Positions 19,291 to 32,100 of a stretch of DNA of 64,000 nt are shown here, in pieces. The notes below the pieces were generated by a model. It saw only the letters and a list, made by a program, of their open reading frames with translations. It made no database searches and had not been told where the DNA came from. The number at the start of each line of letters is the position of its first letter. The stretch's first letter is position 1. Source of the stretch: Pyronema omphalodes (lineage: Eukaryota; Ascomycota; Pezizomycetes; Pezizales; Pyronemataceae); contig JAJJXM010000080.1 in assembly GCA_024516155.1 (NCBI GenBank), forward strand, positions 183,076-247,075. Direction: 5' to 3'. A program made the position numbers and the translations under genes.

Positions 19291-21501
19291 CTTGGAGGAA
19301 TATCAGAAAAAGAAATCATATGGATACCTTGTATAGTAGGAATAAATTCAGTTTTACAACGAAATTTTGGCTTCTCTACGTATTGATTGATGATTATCGA
19401 TTGACTTTGTCATTTTTTCCCCTTGTCTTTATATTTTATCCCTTTTTTATATTTCATCTTTTTATTGTGACTTCGGATCTTGTCACTTTTCATTCTCACT
19501 TTTCATTCACACTTACATTTTTTGATTGACTTTGCCTTCACGGAAAAATTATGGAAATACCATGGTTAAGACAATAATTAGTTATTACCACACCACTCGT
19601 AGGAAACCATGTTCCGTCAAAGAACATCTCAAACTGAAATGATTGAAACTTGTGTCATGGATCGATGAATCTCTATTTAGTTTACAGATTTTTGAACTAT
19701 AATGAATGATGACGAAAAGCTAAATGAGAACTCCTTCCGTTGATGAATCATGAATGTCAAATGTTACTTCTATCTTGGTTGAAATAGTTATTACTGATGG
19801 AGAGTATAGCTAACTTAAATCGGAGAATAAAGGTGGCTGAGATGGATATGCGAGAGGAATGTCTTTTGATGGTGCGGTTTTTATTGGTCGATTCTTACTT
19901 CCTTATCAAGCGAGTGAGTGTTAGTGATTAGGAAATGGGAAATCACTCGGGTGTGCGACAGGAATCGCACGCGAAAAATCCCGCGGCTCGAATATACTGA
20001 TACTACCATTATCTAGCCGATTGTAGATGCTATTCTATCGTGATTATGGGTTTATACTACCCCACTGGCACTCTTAAAAAGTCTGGTACTTTCTGCCGTG
20101 TCCCAAACCAAAAGCTCAGTAAGAATAGAATAACTGAAAGTCAAACATCCGGCACTCAATAAACATTCATAGCATATCATTCCCATTGTTGAAAAGTTTA
20201 AAAACTGGCTCATTTGTAATTATCGCAAGATGCTCAACTGATTCGGTGATTGTTGTGGAAGAAGTTTGAATTTGCGGAAAATTGATTCTAGACATCGACC
20301 ATTCCTTAATATCTTACAAATGATTTATCTTGATGCAGAAACACTGCAGGTCTTAATTTCAGTCGGGGTCTATTTACGATCCATTGCGCCTTGCTTCAGC
20401 GGAAACCCCGGTAGAGAAATCTCGGTTGAGTAACACAGCCTTCTTAACGGCAACGGCCAGCCTTGGTCAGCAAACCTGACCTCAAAACCTGACTGTATCA
20501 TTCTGAAAAGCCTCCGCCTTTTTTTCGAGCCACTGAAAGTGAGTTGTAGTAGTAATTTATAACGGCACGGCAATGGCGAAGTCGTGGCTTGTTCGATACT
20601 GTGAACCTCGGAATTTCTGTGACCTCTGGAAATAGGGGTACACACGCAAAGAACAAACCCTCATCCCCACAATGACTCATTTGTTCACACGACCGTCATA
20701 CAACAAGGCAGTGCTAAGTTCACGCGCACGCATACTCCCGTATAATCTACGTACTCGTACCTACCCCGCATTCATCCTTGTAACAGATCAACAATTTCTT
20801 CAGAAGATATCACTCGACTTCTTTTTTTGGCTGTATAAAAATTCCTCCCGTCAAGGATGAGCTAGGCAGCACCTGTCAACGCCAGGCATCAACAAGCACA
20901 TAGGGTAGGACAGGTAGAGATGAGCTGAATGGCTGATACGCTGTACCAATTATTTTTGATATCAATAGCTGAGATTTGACAGCTGGCTTTTATCCATGAA
21001 TTTGAGGGATATTAATATGTTGGAAAACCAGGTGGAATATGACATCAAGTACTCGATACACTTTTTGATGGTCTTTGGTACAAGCTATGGGCTTTGCAAG
21101 CTTCATGGAATGTCACTGCCTGCATAATAGATAGCAAATATCGGAATTCTTCACAAAGTATTCGGCATGCCTTTTGACGGTCTTGAAGACTTTGGTGCTC
21201 TACTGCAGACTACGTAGACACTGCAGACTTCATAGACTTCATGAAATCCACAGCCTCCATACTACCGGCCCCATACAGTAGATGTAGATCGAAAATTCTA
21301 GGTTCCTCGGCATGCCACGCTTCGCTCCGCAAACGCATCAACGGGATATGGACCGGCAAAATCGTCATAAAGCCCTAATACTCGGTAAGCCTTGTTGTCT
21401 CAGACTTCAACGTAGTCACGTAGATTTCATCCGTTGGTTGATGCATCGTATCAGGTGTATGTATTCCGCGTCAACAACGCCTCGGTTTGAATGTATAGTA
21501 G

Positions 21502-21531
21502 GTACATACATACATACACACATACATACAT
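21502..21531. repeat. CATA microsatellite
   Basis: Repeated ACATACATACATAC steps with one CACA interruption. Confidence 0.9.
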
Positions 21532-24500
21532 AAAAAAGTGGTATCTTGATAGAAGATTCGCCATATCTACTTTGAAGATCCACAACTAAAGCCTCAGCTA
21601 GGGTCTCTAAAGTCTCTAGAGTCTTTTAGAGTCACTCTACCGGTGCATTCATAGTGCGTATTCCTCATTGACGAATGCCACCCTAAAGTCTAGATGGCTG
21701 GAAGTGTGCATCTTCGAAGCAGCCAGCAGACCCTCCCCTCCATGGATCAGATTGTGGCGAAAAAAAATAACTATCAACTATGTATGTATGTACATACACA
21801 GCGGAGTAGGTAGCGGAGCGGCGTGGAGCGTGGCAAGGGCGAAGGGGCAAGGTTGAAGGTGAATATCAGCCGGGTGTGATATCACAGTGCAGTCTCAATT
21901 GCTTCCAAATGAGTGAGAGGCTGCGTTAGTATTGGTTGTAATGCTGTATGTCTGAGCCCGTTCGCTGCTTTTGCACTGCAAGGGATGTTGACTCTTTGAA
22001 GCTTGTGAGGCAGTAGACGTCTAGAGATCCAAAGAAAGACCGGCGGGTTATGATTTTGAGATCGCCCGACAGAGAAGGTGATTTGGGGATTCTAGAACGC
22101 CGTGCACGGAAGGGCCGAGGGTTGCTTTGCAGGGCTTTGCGAGTGCTTCAAGTACATAGCTTTGTACATAGATGCAGTACTGGCGAGCTTCGGGCTTTGT
22201 ACGCTTTGCACACTTTTCACGCTCCGCATCGCGTTATCGGAAGATGTGCAAAGTTGTAGAGTCTCAAGTGTAGAGCGCTTAGAGGTACATGCTGTATGTA
22301 CAGAGCCTATGTCAGCAGTTAAAAAAAAATTTGTTAGGAAATGTGAAATTATGTCACTTTTTCAGATGCGGAAGATTCATTGGTTCGGTCTTGAATGATC
22401 CGGCCGGAAGTTATTTCGGATTCTCGGTGAGTGTTCCAATTAAGGAGGTTCGCTCCCTTTGAACAAACTGGTTCGGCGCATGGTTGTTTCCCCGCAACCA
22501 GGATTCTTCAGCTCCGATAAATGAATAGGCGAGATGATATTCAGATATCGGACCGACCGGGTATGTAAGGAATGATCGTATCGGGAAATGTTGGTCTCAT
22601 TGGATACGCCCTTCGTTCAAGGTTTGAACGTCATCAGCATCAGCCTTTGCCAGGCCTCGCAGAATGTCTATCACTTTCTTCGCCGTGATAAACCCGAGAT
22701 TTAGACGGCCTTTGTTACACTGCACTGCATATCAATCATTCTTCGCGCTCATCCTTCGCCAAGATAGAGTGACTTTAGCTCCTAACCATTGCTGTACATA
22801 CATTCGCCGGTTGTAAGCCTGCGCAGTTAGCATCTTCGGGTTATTTTTCTCTTCAGCTTCCGGTGCGTATGTACATACTTCTAGCGGGCAGTGATGCCCT
22901 GAGCAGCAGAACGTGGCCAAGCTGAGACTGAGCTTTGGTGAGTGGCTTCGGTTGGTAGCCCGGATGTCAATCATAGGGTGTACGATGGAGAAGGAGAGGA
23001 AGAAGGTTTGAACCAAAACATTGGGTTCCAGCCCTACTCAATCATGACGACAGCTCTCCATGGAAACCCTCCACTCGTTCCATCTGAGGAAGTTATGGTT
23101 ATCTATATCCTTACTTTGATCCCGCCCGATAAATTGCGATTATATATTTAAATATATCATGCATGCTTCCCGTTGCCGTTCCGAAGCCTGACATCTGATT
23201 CATTTGACACATGCCATCACAGACCATCACTCCCTGACTTGAAATAGTGTCAAAATTACCGCATCCCCAGACATGCTTATCCACCCGCCATGTATGTTGT
23301 ATGCATGATACTTCAGGGAGGATGGATTCAAGAACAGACCCCGCTTCAGCCTTCTGCATAACCTATCTTCTCGTCCAGTGACTTGTGTTGTATGCAACCT
23401 TTGTACTGGTGGTACTTTTGGCCTTTGTTCCTGTCAACTCCATAATCTTGAAGTGCAAATTCAACGGCGTAACTATTCTTTCTTCAAGCTCTCTCTCTCA
23501 TTCCCCTCATTATTTCACATGCGCGGGACCACGCCGACCAACCGACAGAAGCACCAACCGCAATGGATGGCCATCATGGCGCCACGCCTTGCAGCTGCTT
23601 GAGTTGGCAAGGCAGGTAGGTTTGCGTCCTAGCCGCATCTTCAGCCAAAACCTAGCCACTCCGCGCCACGGAGCCGTCTTGTCACCTTCCCGTTTCGATG
23701 GTGGACTCTAGTTTGGTTAGAGGGGGTAGTTACGGTCCAGGTTACATTTGGGATCGTGGCTCGCGGTACCGTTCCAGTGCGTCGGGGAGATGTGGGGGCA
23801 ACATCGCCATTCCTGTTTAATCCATCGTTAATTGTGTTAATTCTACATACGGAAACATTCGATGCGGTGTGGGTGGGAAGAGACCATGGCGAAATTTGCA
23901 CCGAGATTTGGTTGTACCAGGGGGTCCCAGCGCGAATAGTGAAAATGCACCGAGAATGGGAGGAGATTGTGCATTCTAACCAAATAAACAAAATGAAGGA
24001 CCGAGCGCAGAATTTTCTAAAGCTGCTGTCGGCGTTTCAAATGCTTCGAAGAAGAAGAATTTCGAATTGTTTTCCGTGATCGGGGAAATTGGGGGATCTT
24101 TACAGGCTCCGATGGATAGCCTACGCAGCCGGAAGGATCACGACAAAGAAAAAAAGCGGGGAAGGCTTTTTGCGATCAAAAACGTGTCGAGTGCGCACCA
24201 AAAAGAGACAGATGAACACGATAGAGTGCTCGATATAGTTGCGGGTGGGCGGTTGGAGGGGGGTTTCGCTTCCCGTTCCGGGTTGTTCGCATCTTGGGGA
24301 AACAGACAACGACGGATAGTGGTTTCCATTTGCAGTTGATTTTGCGAGGAGGGAAGGTGGGTTTATTGAGCTGTTCCTGCGTTCGCGCCAATAGCAGGCC
24401 AGACGCCCATGCATTTTTCACGATGTTCCAAGATCATACATACAGAGTGCGTGCTCGGGTGTAAGTTAACTTCAAGCTCAAGGAAGGCAAGTCAAAGCAC

Positions 24501-24935
24501 AGAGGTAGGTGAATTCACAGGGCGTACATAAGTAGGGTCTCAGATATGAGGGAGGCAAAATGTTGAAGAGAACAAAAACCAAAATCCCCCACCAGAAAAC
24601 ATCAAACATCATGCAAGTTGGAGATTCATCAGCGTGATTGGCTTACTTGATAAACCAGCGTCTCCCCCCGCGGTAGTTACGGTTTTATATCACAGTGCGG
24701 GCTATCCAGCAGCTCCCATTGGATATTGACCCGCAAGAAGCGGGATATTCATCACAGGTACATTGTCGAATAGGATTGATGGATTTTCATGATGGACCAG
24801 CGGTTTTGGTGTTAGATATGTATCATCATCACCGTCACTCAGCTATACCATGCGACCTTATTTTTTTTTTGTTCTGCCGTCGATTTGACGATTTGATGGA
24901 ATTGTCTTCTCGTCCGGTGCATCAGGACTTCCCCT

Positions 24936-25043
24936 CTGCAGTACTCTGGTCCTGATAATCCATGACCTTATTCAGCTTGCTATCTACTGCTGCAGTACTC
25001 TGGCCCTGATAATCCACGGCCTTATTCAACTTGCCATCCAGTG
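24936..25043. repeat. 54-bp tandem duplication
   Basis: Units 24936-24989 and 24990-25043 both run CTGCAGTACTCTGG..CTGATAATCCA..CCTTATTCA.CTTGC, with a handful of differences, mostly transitions. Confidence 0.9.
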
Positions 25044-26003
25044 CTGAGCCTGAATCCAATCCAATGCACTCCAAACCCCACTTGCCATGTAAAGCTCTCT
25101 GTGCTGTTGTCCCCTAAAAAGAGCACCTACAGCTTCCCAGGGTACTCTTAGCTACAGACACTTCTGTACGTGCTTGGAACAGTCTGCACAGGCAAAAACT
25201 TCATCACCACCGCGATCGCATATTTACCTACTATTGCGGAACAACAGCACAGCCTTCGCTAAGCTGCAACGGTCTTTGAGCTCGTTAAGCCCTGGAGAAG
25301 GCATGGGGACTGGTACACTTTGGGCAAAAAACATCATTGAAGCCCGGAAACCGGGAGGACCGGTGTTCTTTGACAGAGAGCATTTTGGCGGACATTTTCT
25401 TGACCAACAGAACACGCCAGACAGCACGCATTTTGAGATCTAAGAAGACAGCGGCTGCGTTGTGCGTTTCGTTTGAGTGCGTTCGCGAAGGTCTTCACGT
25501 ACAGGTAACATCTTCACTAGAACTGAGAGAGCAAGCCTTTCCGATATCCCCGACCTCAACCACTCTGGCAAAGTCCCCTCACGCATCACCGCGCCTTTCT
25601 ACATTTACCTTCGCCTTTCCCCTCCTTCATCGCATCAGCTTCATATCGATTCACAGGGCAGCGCGGGGTCAACTGCCAGTTTTTGCATATTATTTTTCAT
25701 CAGTTTCATTTTCACGACAGCATTTCAACACCATCACGAACGCGGGGTTTTATGAACTAACCCGGTGTCTTTACGCTCTACGACCATACTACGACTTTTA
25801 CGACGACTACGAACCCACCTTTCTCACCCAGCCGGTGAACCTGGCGACATCCGTTCGCAACACGCACAAGTACGCCACGGCCTTGAGTTGAGGTCCATCC
25901 CGTATCCATAGTGCATACCATACCATATTCTTCATCATAGATATTGCTCAGTGGTCAGTGCAGTGAACCTATTCCATCCTTCCGCCCTTCCCCCACTGTC
26001 TGC

Positions 26004-26110
26004 ACTTTTTGGCCTTTCTTCTTTGGCGGGTTGTCTTTTTTGGCCTTTCTTCTTTGGCGGTTCGTCTTTTGGCCTTTCTTCTTTGGCAGTTCGTCTTTGG
26101 GGCCTTTCTG
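26004..26110. repeat. Minisatellite of about 30 bp, three and a half copies
   Basis: Repeated TTTGGCCTTTCTTCTTTGGC units of 29-32 bp, followed by two copies of GTGCCATTTGCT. Located about 1.5 kb upstream of the gene at 27658. Confidence 0.9.
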
Positions 26111-27483
26111 TCTCTTGTGCTATTTTGCTGTGCCATTTGCTGTGCCATTTGCTGCTATAAATCCATCGGGGATTAATATTTTGGAGGAACTTTCCAGCTT
26201 ACGGTTGTGGTGCCACGATTAGATTAACTTTCGCTCTGCATTAATTTCGTGGAGACGACATCTGTTTAAATACGGATTTCTTTTTATACTTGAATTAAAT
26301 TTCAAAGATATTCCGATTTACAAGTCTTTAAATCAACGGACGGACACGCCACGATCCGAGTAGCACTCAAACCCCTGTCTCGACCCAAGAAACATTCGCC
26401 AGACCAGTCCAGGAACATCTCTCCGGCTTAAGCTTGACAGGATTCGGCACTTTTAGCTAGGGAAGGAATTTGCCTGGCGTCCGTGGTGGTGCATTCGAAT
26501 ATAGTTTGGGTGGAGTGGACGTGCAAGACCTGTCCCAGCGGCAACCAACGGAGCATTGGTATGGACATTTGGGAGTAGCCGTGTTTGTTGGATATTGTTA
26601 ATCTCATCTCGGACTTATACTCCATCGACGCAAGCTGGGGCTTGAGAGTCTCATTCCCGGGTGCACTATTTCCAAAGTGGTGAGAACCCATTTGTTTCCC
26701 TTATTGGCTTCTTTATCTATGTGCTATCGCCCCCTCGTTCCCTGAATTCCCCTCCCTCTTCAGCATCAATCGATTTGTTTGCCGTCTTGTTTCCCAGGGA
26801 AGAAGAGGAGGATTTGGATTTTGAAGACGATATCCAGCAGACATTTTCCGAGCAATCATCATTCAATACAAACGAAAGAAAGATAGACAATAGAACTATA
26901 GAAACGACATATAACTGACGGCAACTCAGAAGTTTCGACAGAAAGCAAACAAAACAGTTGTAAATTTATTTTTACATACAAATTTGATTGAATCCTAATC
27001 GATACACAACAACAGCTATACGGGCAACACAAACAAGCACAGCAACACAAGGCAAAGAATCGTCATTTGCCATCGCAACCAACCAATTACAAAATAAATA
27101 AGCAGCAAATCAGCGATCGACAGTTCGAAATTTAACAAGGAAATCTTGTTGCGCAGTGCCTCAGCCTTATACATTTTTTATTTTTTTCATTATTATTATT
27201 TGTTGTTGGCTTTGGTCGTCATCGACTCGTGCCTCTTCTTACTCCGCCTCATCTCTCGCATAAGCACGGCGCGACGGCAGCAGCGACAGTTAAACCTCTT
27301 AGGTTTCGCACGACTCGACCTTCCTCCACCAACTCCACCAAACACGACACGACCAACCCAAACACGACATCTACAACCAACTGGGAGCAAATCACCAGTT
27401 GCCGTTACAGATCAGCTACCCCTCAGTACAGGAGTCAAAGTCCCCTCGCTTTATCTTGATTACTCCCGCGTGCAACCACCTTC

Positions 27484-27562
27484 AGCAAACACTCATCATC
27501 ATCATCATCGCCAGCAGTGAGCATCACCATCACCACCAACACCACCACCACCACCAACCATA
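27484..27562. repeat. CAT/CAC microsatellite in the leader
   Basis: CATCATCATCAT followed by CACCAC-type repeats within the probable 5' untranslated region of the next gene. Confidence 0.85.
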
Positions 27563-27657
27563 CCCTCTACCCCTCATACCTGTGCGCCACTAAAGCTCCA
27601 CCGTGAGCTTTGTCCCCCGCATCCCCCAACAACGAGACACAGACTCCGAAATCGACG

Positions 27658-29112
27658 ATGACATCCGCCGTTCCTGTCCACACCTACCATCCGCCGCGGC
27701 ATCCGCACACTGTGGCCCCCACCACTCCCACTCCCATACCCAGATCCTCGACCAGCACGAGCGTCTACACCACCTCCTCTTCCTCGACACAAAACACCAC
27801 CTACTGGCCCAATAACGGCGGTTCCTCGCTGTCTACCGCTTCGTCGTCGTCGCCGAGGGTGAGCGCCGGTCTTGCTGCCGCACAGTACGTTACTGGACGT
27901 TTGCACAGACGGGCGCGATCAGGAAACAATACCCCTGACGAGATTCCTGACGAGATGTTTGACGAGGGATTTTTCAGCGGACCTGGCTCACCGCCACCCA
28001 CAGAAATGTTCAGCAAGACTATGAAGCCAAAGAACAAGATTAAGCCGTTATTAAAGAAGGTTTCCGGATCTCGGGGCAACTCTCTAGATTTGTCGCGATC
28101 TGATGGTGGTCTTCCTAACGGTGTCGGTCTTGGGATTTTCGATACTCCCGACAGCGGCGTTGACGAGGACGTTTTAGATACTGCTTTCCCCAAATACACT
28201 CGCCAGCGACACTCGCGCAATATCTCTGGACTTTCTTCTACCTCTACAAACTCACCTTTAATCGCAGGCACAAACCCTACCCAACCTTTCGCACACCCCA
28301 AGCGACAGGTTCCCCGTCAGCGACACAGCTATACCACCCCTGATTTGTCTCGTGACGCGACATCAACAGAATCAAGCGATGGATCGGAGGAGGATGAGAA
28401 TGAAACTAGAAGAATCGTTCGCACGGGTTCCTATGTTCAGGATTTAAAAGTACGAACCAGCTACGAATCGCATACAGCCCCTTTAGCGACTACTTCAACA
28501 ATCACAGAAATTGAAAGACCCTCCTCGCAACTAATTACCCCGGTTACTCCAGTTTCCCCTCAGGATTCTATTCAGGAAGTTAAACAACGCCGTGGTCGCG
28601 CATCCCTAAAACCAAAGGAATCAAAAATCCGTGAGGCTTCGCCATCATTTGCGGATTCCGTTACTGCGGCTCGCTTGGCTTGGGAAGCAAAGGAGGAGAA
28701 AAAGGAGGAGAAAAGAGAAAAGAAGAGAAGAAGAATGGAAGCGAAGGAACAGGAACGTAGTGCATCCCAGAATAGTCACCGCGCAAGAGTCAACAGTGGG
28801 TCTTCTGCGTACACCTGGGATGAAGAAACCGCCGAGGGATTCCGGGAAAAGACTGGAATGTTAGAAGAAGAGGAGGAGGAGGATGACGATGAAGTCTATA
28901 CTGGCCGTGGTTCTTTGGATCCCCCGCAAAATCGTAACAGCTTACAATCTACCCGTGGACGCAACGCTACCGGAAAGAAATGGGGTGTCTTAAACTCTGA
29001 TCAAAATAAACCCGGTAGCAGAAAATCTGGATCCTTAAAAAAGAAATGGTTAGGTTTCATTGTCTGGGTACGAATTGGGATGGTTCGATTAGGGAGAAAA
29101 ATGGGCTTCTAA
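27658..29112 (+). CDS. Conserved-type disordered protein, 484 residues, unknown function
   Basis: A single exon starting at the ATG in GACGATGACATCC (MTSAVPVHTYHPP). An upstream in-frame extension lacks an ATG. The first 100 residues are Pro/Ser/Thr-rich. Patches such as RRARSGNNTPDE, SRGNSLDLSRSDGG and RQRHSYTTPDLSRD look like phosphorylation-prone disordered sequence. Residues about 340-370 form a highly charged Lys/Glu helix, residues about 403-413 are an acidic run, and the last 20 residues (WLGFIVWVRIGMVRLGRKMG) are a basic, aromatic amphipathic segment that could sit on a membrane. I recognise no domain and no catalytic motif. The pyrimidine-rich leader suggests a long 5' untranslated region. 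The coding assignment is firm; the function is open. Confidence 0.85.
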   Translation: MTSAVPVHTYHPPRHPHTVAPTTPTPIPRSSTSTSVYTTSSSSTQNTTYWPNNGGSSLSTASSSSPRVSAGLAAAQYVTGRLHRRARSGNNTPDEIPDEMFDEGFFSGPGSPPPTEMFSKTMKPKNKIKPLLKKVSGSRGNSLDLSRSDGGLPNGVGLGIFDTPDSGVDEDVLDTAFPKYTRQRHSRNISGLSSTSTNSPLIAGTNPTQPFAHPKRQVPRQRHSYTTPDLSRDATSTESSDGSEEDENETRRIVRTGSYVQDLKVRTSYESHTAPLATTSTITEIERPSSQLITPVTPVSPQDSIQEVKQRRGRASLKPKESKIREASPSFADSVTAARLAWEAKEEKKEEKREKKRRRMEAKEQERSASQNSHRARVNSGSSAYTWDEETAEGFREKTGMLEEEEEEDDDEVYTGRGSLDPPQNRNSLQSTRGRNATGKKWGVLNSDQNKPGSRKSGSLKKKWLGFIVWVRIGMVRLGRKMGF

Positions 29113-32100
29113 ACAAAGTCCCTCCCTAAATCGGATTCGGGAATATTTCTTTTGTCTAAACCCTTTTTTCATGAAGGATCATGATTTTTCTTAACTCTTA
29201 CTTGATTTTTTACAAAGCAATCACACTCAAACAAGTGTTTATAGAAGCTAAGCTGCATTTTGGAAATTTTTGGTAGGGAAGTTGTTGGGTTTTTTTTTGA
29301 TGTTGATAACGGATTTCTTTTGTCATATTTTCCTTTGTATACTTGTTTTTAAGTTGTTCTTTTTTTCCTAGAGTTTCTTTTTGCGGTCTTGTCTTTGGCG
29401 AGGTTTGCGTTATTGGGTGGATTTTTTGATATCTTTTTTTTTTGAAAGCGTTTCTTTGCTTCCAATTTGGCGTGTGATTGGAGTTCTTTTTTTGATATCT
29501 TTTCGGTTGGGAATTGCGTGTGCTTTTTCTTTTTCTTTTTTTTCATGACATCTGGAGGATTTTTGGCATGGGGCCACAAAGGATGGATGGAAGGCTTGGG
29601 GCTTGGGGTTTGGGATTCGGTTGGATTTTTTTATTTATTTGCATTGCACAGAAGGAAAGGAACAGAAGGAAATTTTTTGATGGAGAAGGAACACAAGAAA
29701 GGATGGATGGATGGATGGATATATATATGGAGGGGAAGGAAGGGAGAGGTTCATATCATATCGGAGGATTAAACTTCAAAAATTGGATGGAATACAGAAA
29801 CCTCAAATGCATGCAATCATAAGTAGATATAAAGATAGTTTGAATATGAAAAAATATCTATCTACCAAACTCTTTGTTTTTTGTTCTTCTTTGTCTCTTC
29901 TGGTCTGGTCTGGTCTGGGCTGTGTTGCTTTCGTCTCCTGTGTTTTTTTATGGGCCTTGGACCTTGAGATGATGCGGTTGGAGGAAGGAAATTGGAAATC
30001 ATGATTGGTGATATTAGGATAGAGGACACACCCCGTGTGTTTTGAACACTCAAATCAAACTTCATGACCCTCAATCAAACTTTGGTCTGGTATGGTATGG
30101 TCTTGTGCACCCCCCACTTCGACTGGTGTAATTTACTACCCTACCCGTCTGTCGATGGATGCGGATGCGGGAGATGCCCTGGGAGCCCTGGGAGCCCTGG
30201 GAACCCTGGAATCCTGAAGCACTGGGAATATTGGGTGCACTGGACTGGGAGTTATGGGAGCTGGGTGCACTGGGTGCACTGGGAATTATGGGTGCTGAGC
30301 AATGACAGCGTCGGTCTACGGTCGCTCATATTTACGTATTGATATTGAATTGATATCATTCTTTATCTGCTTTTGTTGCGTTTCGTGGATTCACACCCCC
30401 CCCCCCCCCCTCCTCCCCCACCGAACACCCCTCCTCCCTATCCGCACCCCCCACCGACCACCCCTCCACCGACCACCCCTCCACCTCACCACACTGGGGC
30501 CCCCTTTTTGAATGCATGCTTGTATGCTTGGTAGGTCGGTAGGTGGGTTTATATGCATCTCACGGTAGTTATATATATATGCATATCTACATACATAATT
30601 ACAACACCACCAGCACCACCAGCACCACCAGCAGACCAGGCAAGCTCGAAACTCGAACCTCGAGGCTCGAGATCTAGAGTTCAGAAGGTGCATTATAATA
30701 TGTTTTGGGATGTATTTGCGGGGAAGATATAGTAAGTAGATAAATAGAGCTTCAAATGCAAGATAGATATAGATATAGGAAATAAACAACCTGCATGAGA
30801 TGCGTCGGTTGCCGGTGTGTGCGGGGGGTGTGGGGGAGGGGTAAACAATTAACAATTAACAATTATAGTCGAATGTAACAATTAACAACTACATATGAAG
30901 CAGCTATTTCCGGCGCAGAATAACGGTGTGGTGGTATGCTGGTATGATAGCTGGGTTTGTAGTACATTATCATAGGTACATAAAAGAGGGATCTTGGGTG
31001 GGGTATGTACTGTATGTATCATGTATCATGTACCCTTTTTTTTTTAAACGAAATGGGTATCTATCATCTATCTATCATCTATCTGTCGCTTTGAATATGA
31101 CTGATTTTGAATTTGGTGTTGACGGGCGGGTGGGTGTGACTGTGGTTAACACTTTGGATGACTTTGAATGGCTTGGAATGACGGACGGGTATTGTGTGAG
31201 ATTGGGATTGTATATATTGTGCTTGATTTACTTTGAGTTATATACTCTTCATAGAATCCATCCATAGATACATCAATCAAGACAAGACAACCTCAGAGAC
31301 AACCTCAGAGAAAAGACAAGACATCTATCTCTACCGTCTACGTAACTGGCTGGTATATGGAGACGAGAAGAGAAGAGAAAGAGAAAGGTTACACGGAACC
31401 ATAGAAAATACATCGCCCATGGCCCATCGCCCGTTGATAGACGATAGATAAATGATAGATAAATGATAGATGATAGATCCCACCATATTCGGTTACTTAA
31501 TGGTATGTACATATGTACGTACGGTGGTACTGTACTGTACCTGGTATGGGAAATTCCGTCCCTACCGCATAGTGTTACAATGACGAATAACGAATAACGC
31601 AATAACCAAATCCAGGAAAGCCCAAAAGTGAAAAGCGGAAAGTGAAAGCCACGAATTATATAGCCACAGCCACCGCCACGGATATAGCCAAAGCCAAAGC
31701 CATAGCAATGACGATGATAAATACGCCTGTATGTATGTATGTACAGTACTTGATTCCGATTTTTTCCATATCGATTTTTTTATGGTGCCATAGATACAAG
31801 ACTAAAATACCAAGACAAGACACGGCAAGATAAAGCTCGTTTTGTTTCTCTTCCGTTCTGCTGCGCCTCGCTCGCTCACCCGCTCGGAAAAAATTTGTGC
31901 CTTCACGTTGAGGTTTGAAGCTATCTATCGCTATACCGCTATGTAAGCGAGTCCCTTCAATCACGGAAAGCTTTGTAATGTACAGGCAATGTGCGGGGTG
32001 GTAGGTGGGGAAGTGGGGATACGTATGATATGGTACCAGAAACCAGTGTGTAACAAGAAATGACGCGGAAGCGCGTAATCCCGACCCGAGGTTTGTATGT

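Larger units (their letters stand above)
18995..27657. other. Long gene-poor spacer
   Basis: No protein gene that I can support over 8.6 kb. 19088-19290 is a T-rich degenerate repeat just after the precursor gene. 21502-21531, 24936-25043 and 26004-26110 are simple or tandem repeats. 25500-25900 and 26650-27650 are pyrimidine-rich and resemble promoter and leader sequence of the gene at 27658. Open frames of 80-184 codons in 23.7-25.9 kb have no domain and overlap frames on the other strand. Confidence 0.45.

Noticed and set aside
25337..25891. 184-codon frame upstream of the 484-residue protein gene
   Set aside because: It overlaps other frames, is pyrimidine-rich like a leader and promoter, and shows no domain or splice partner.
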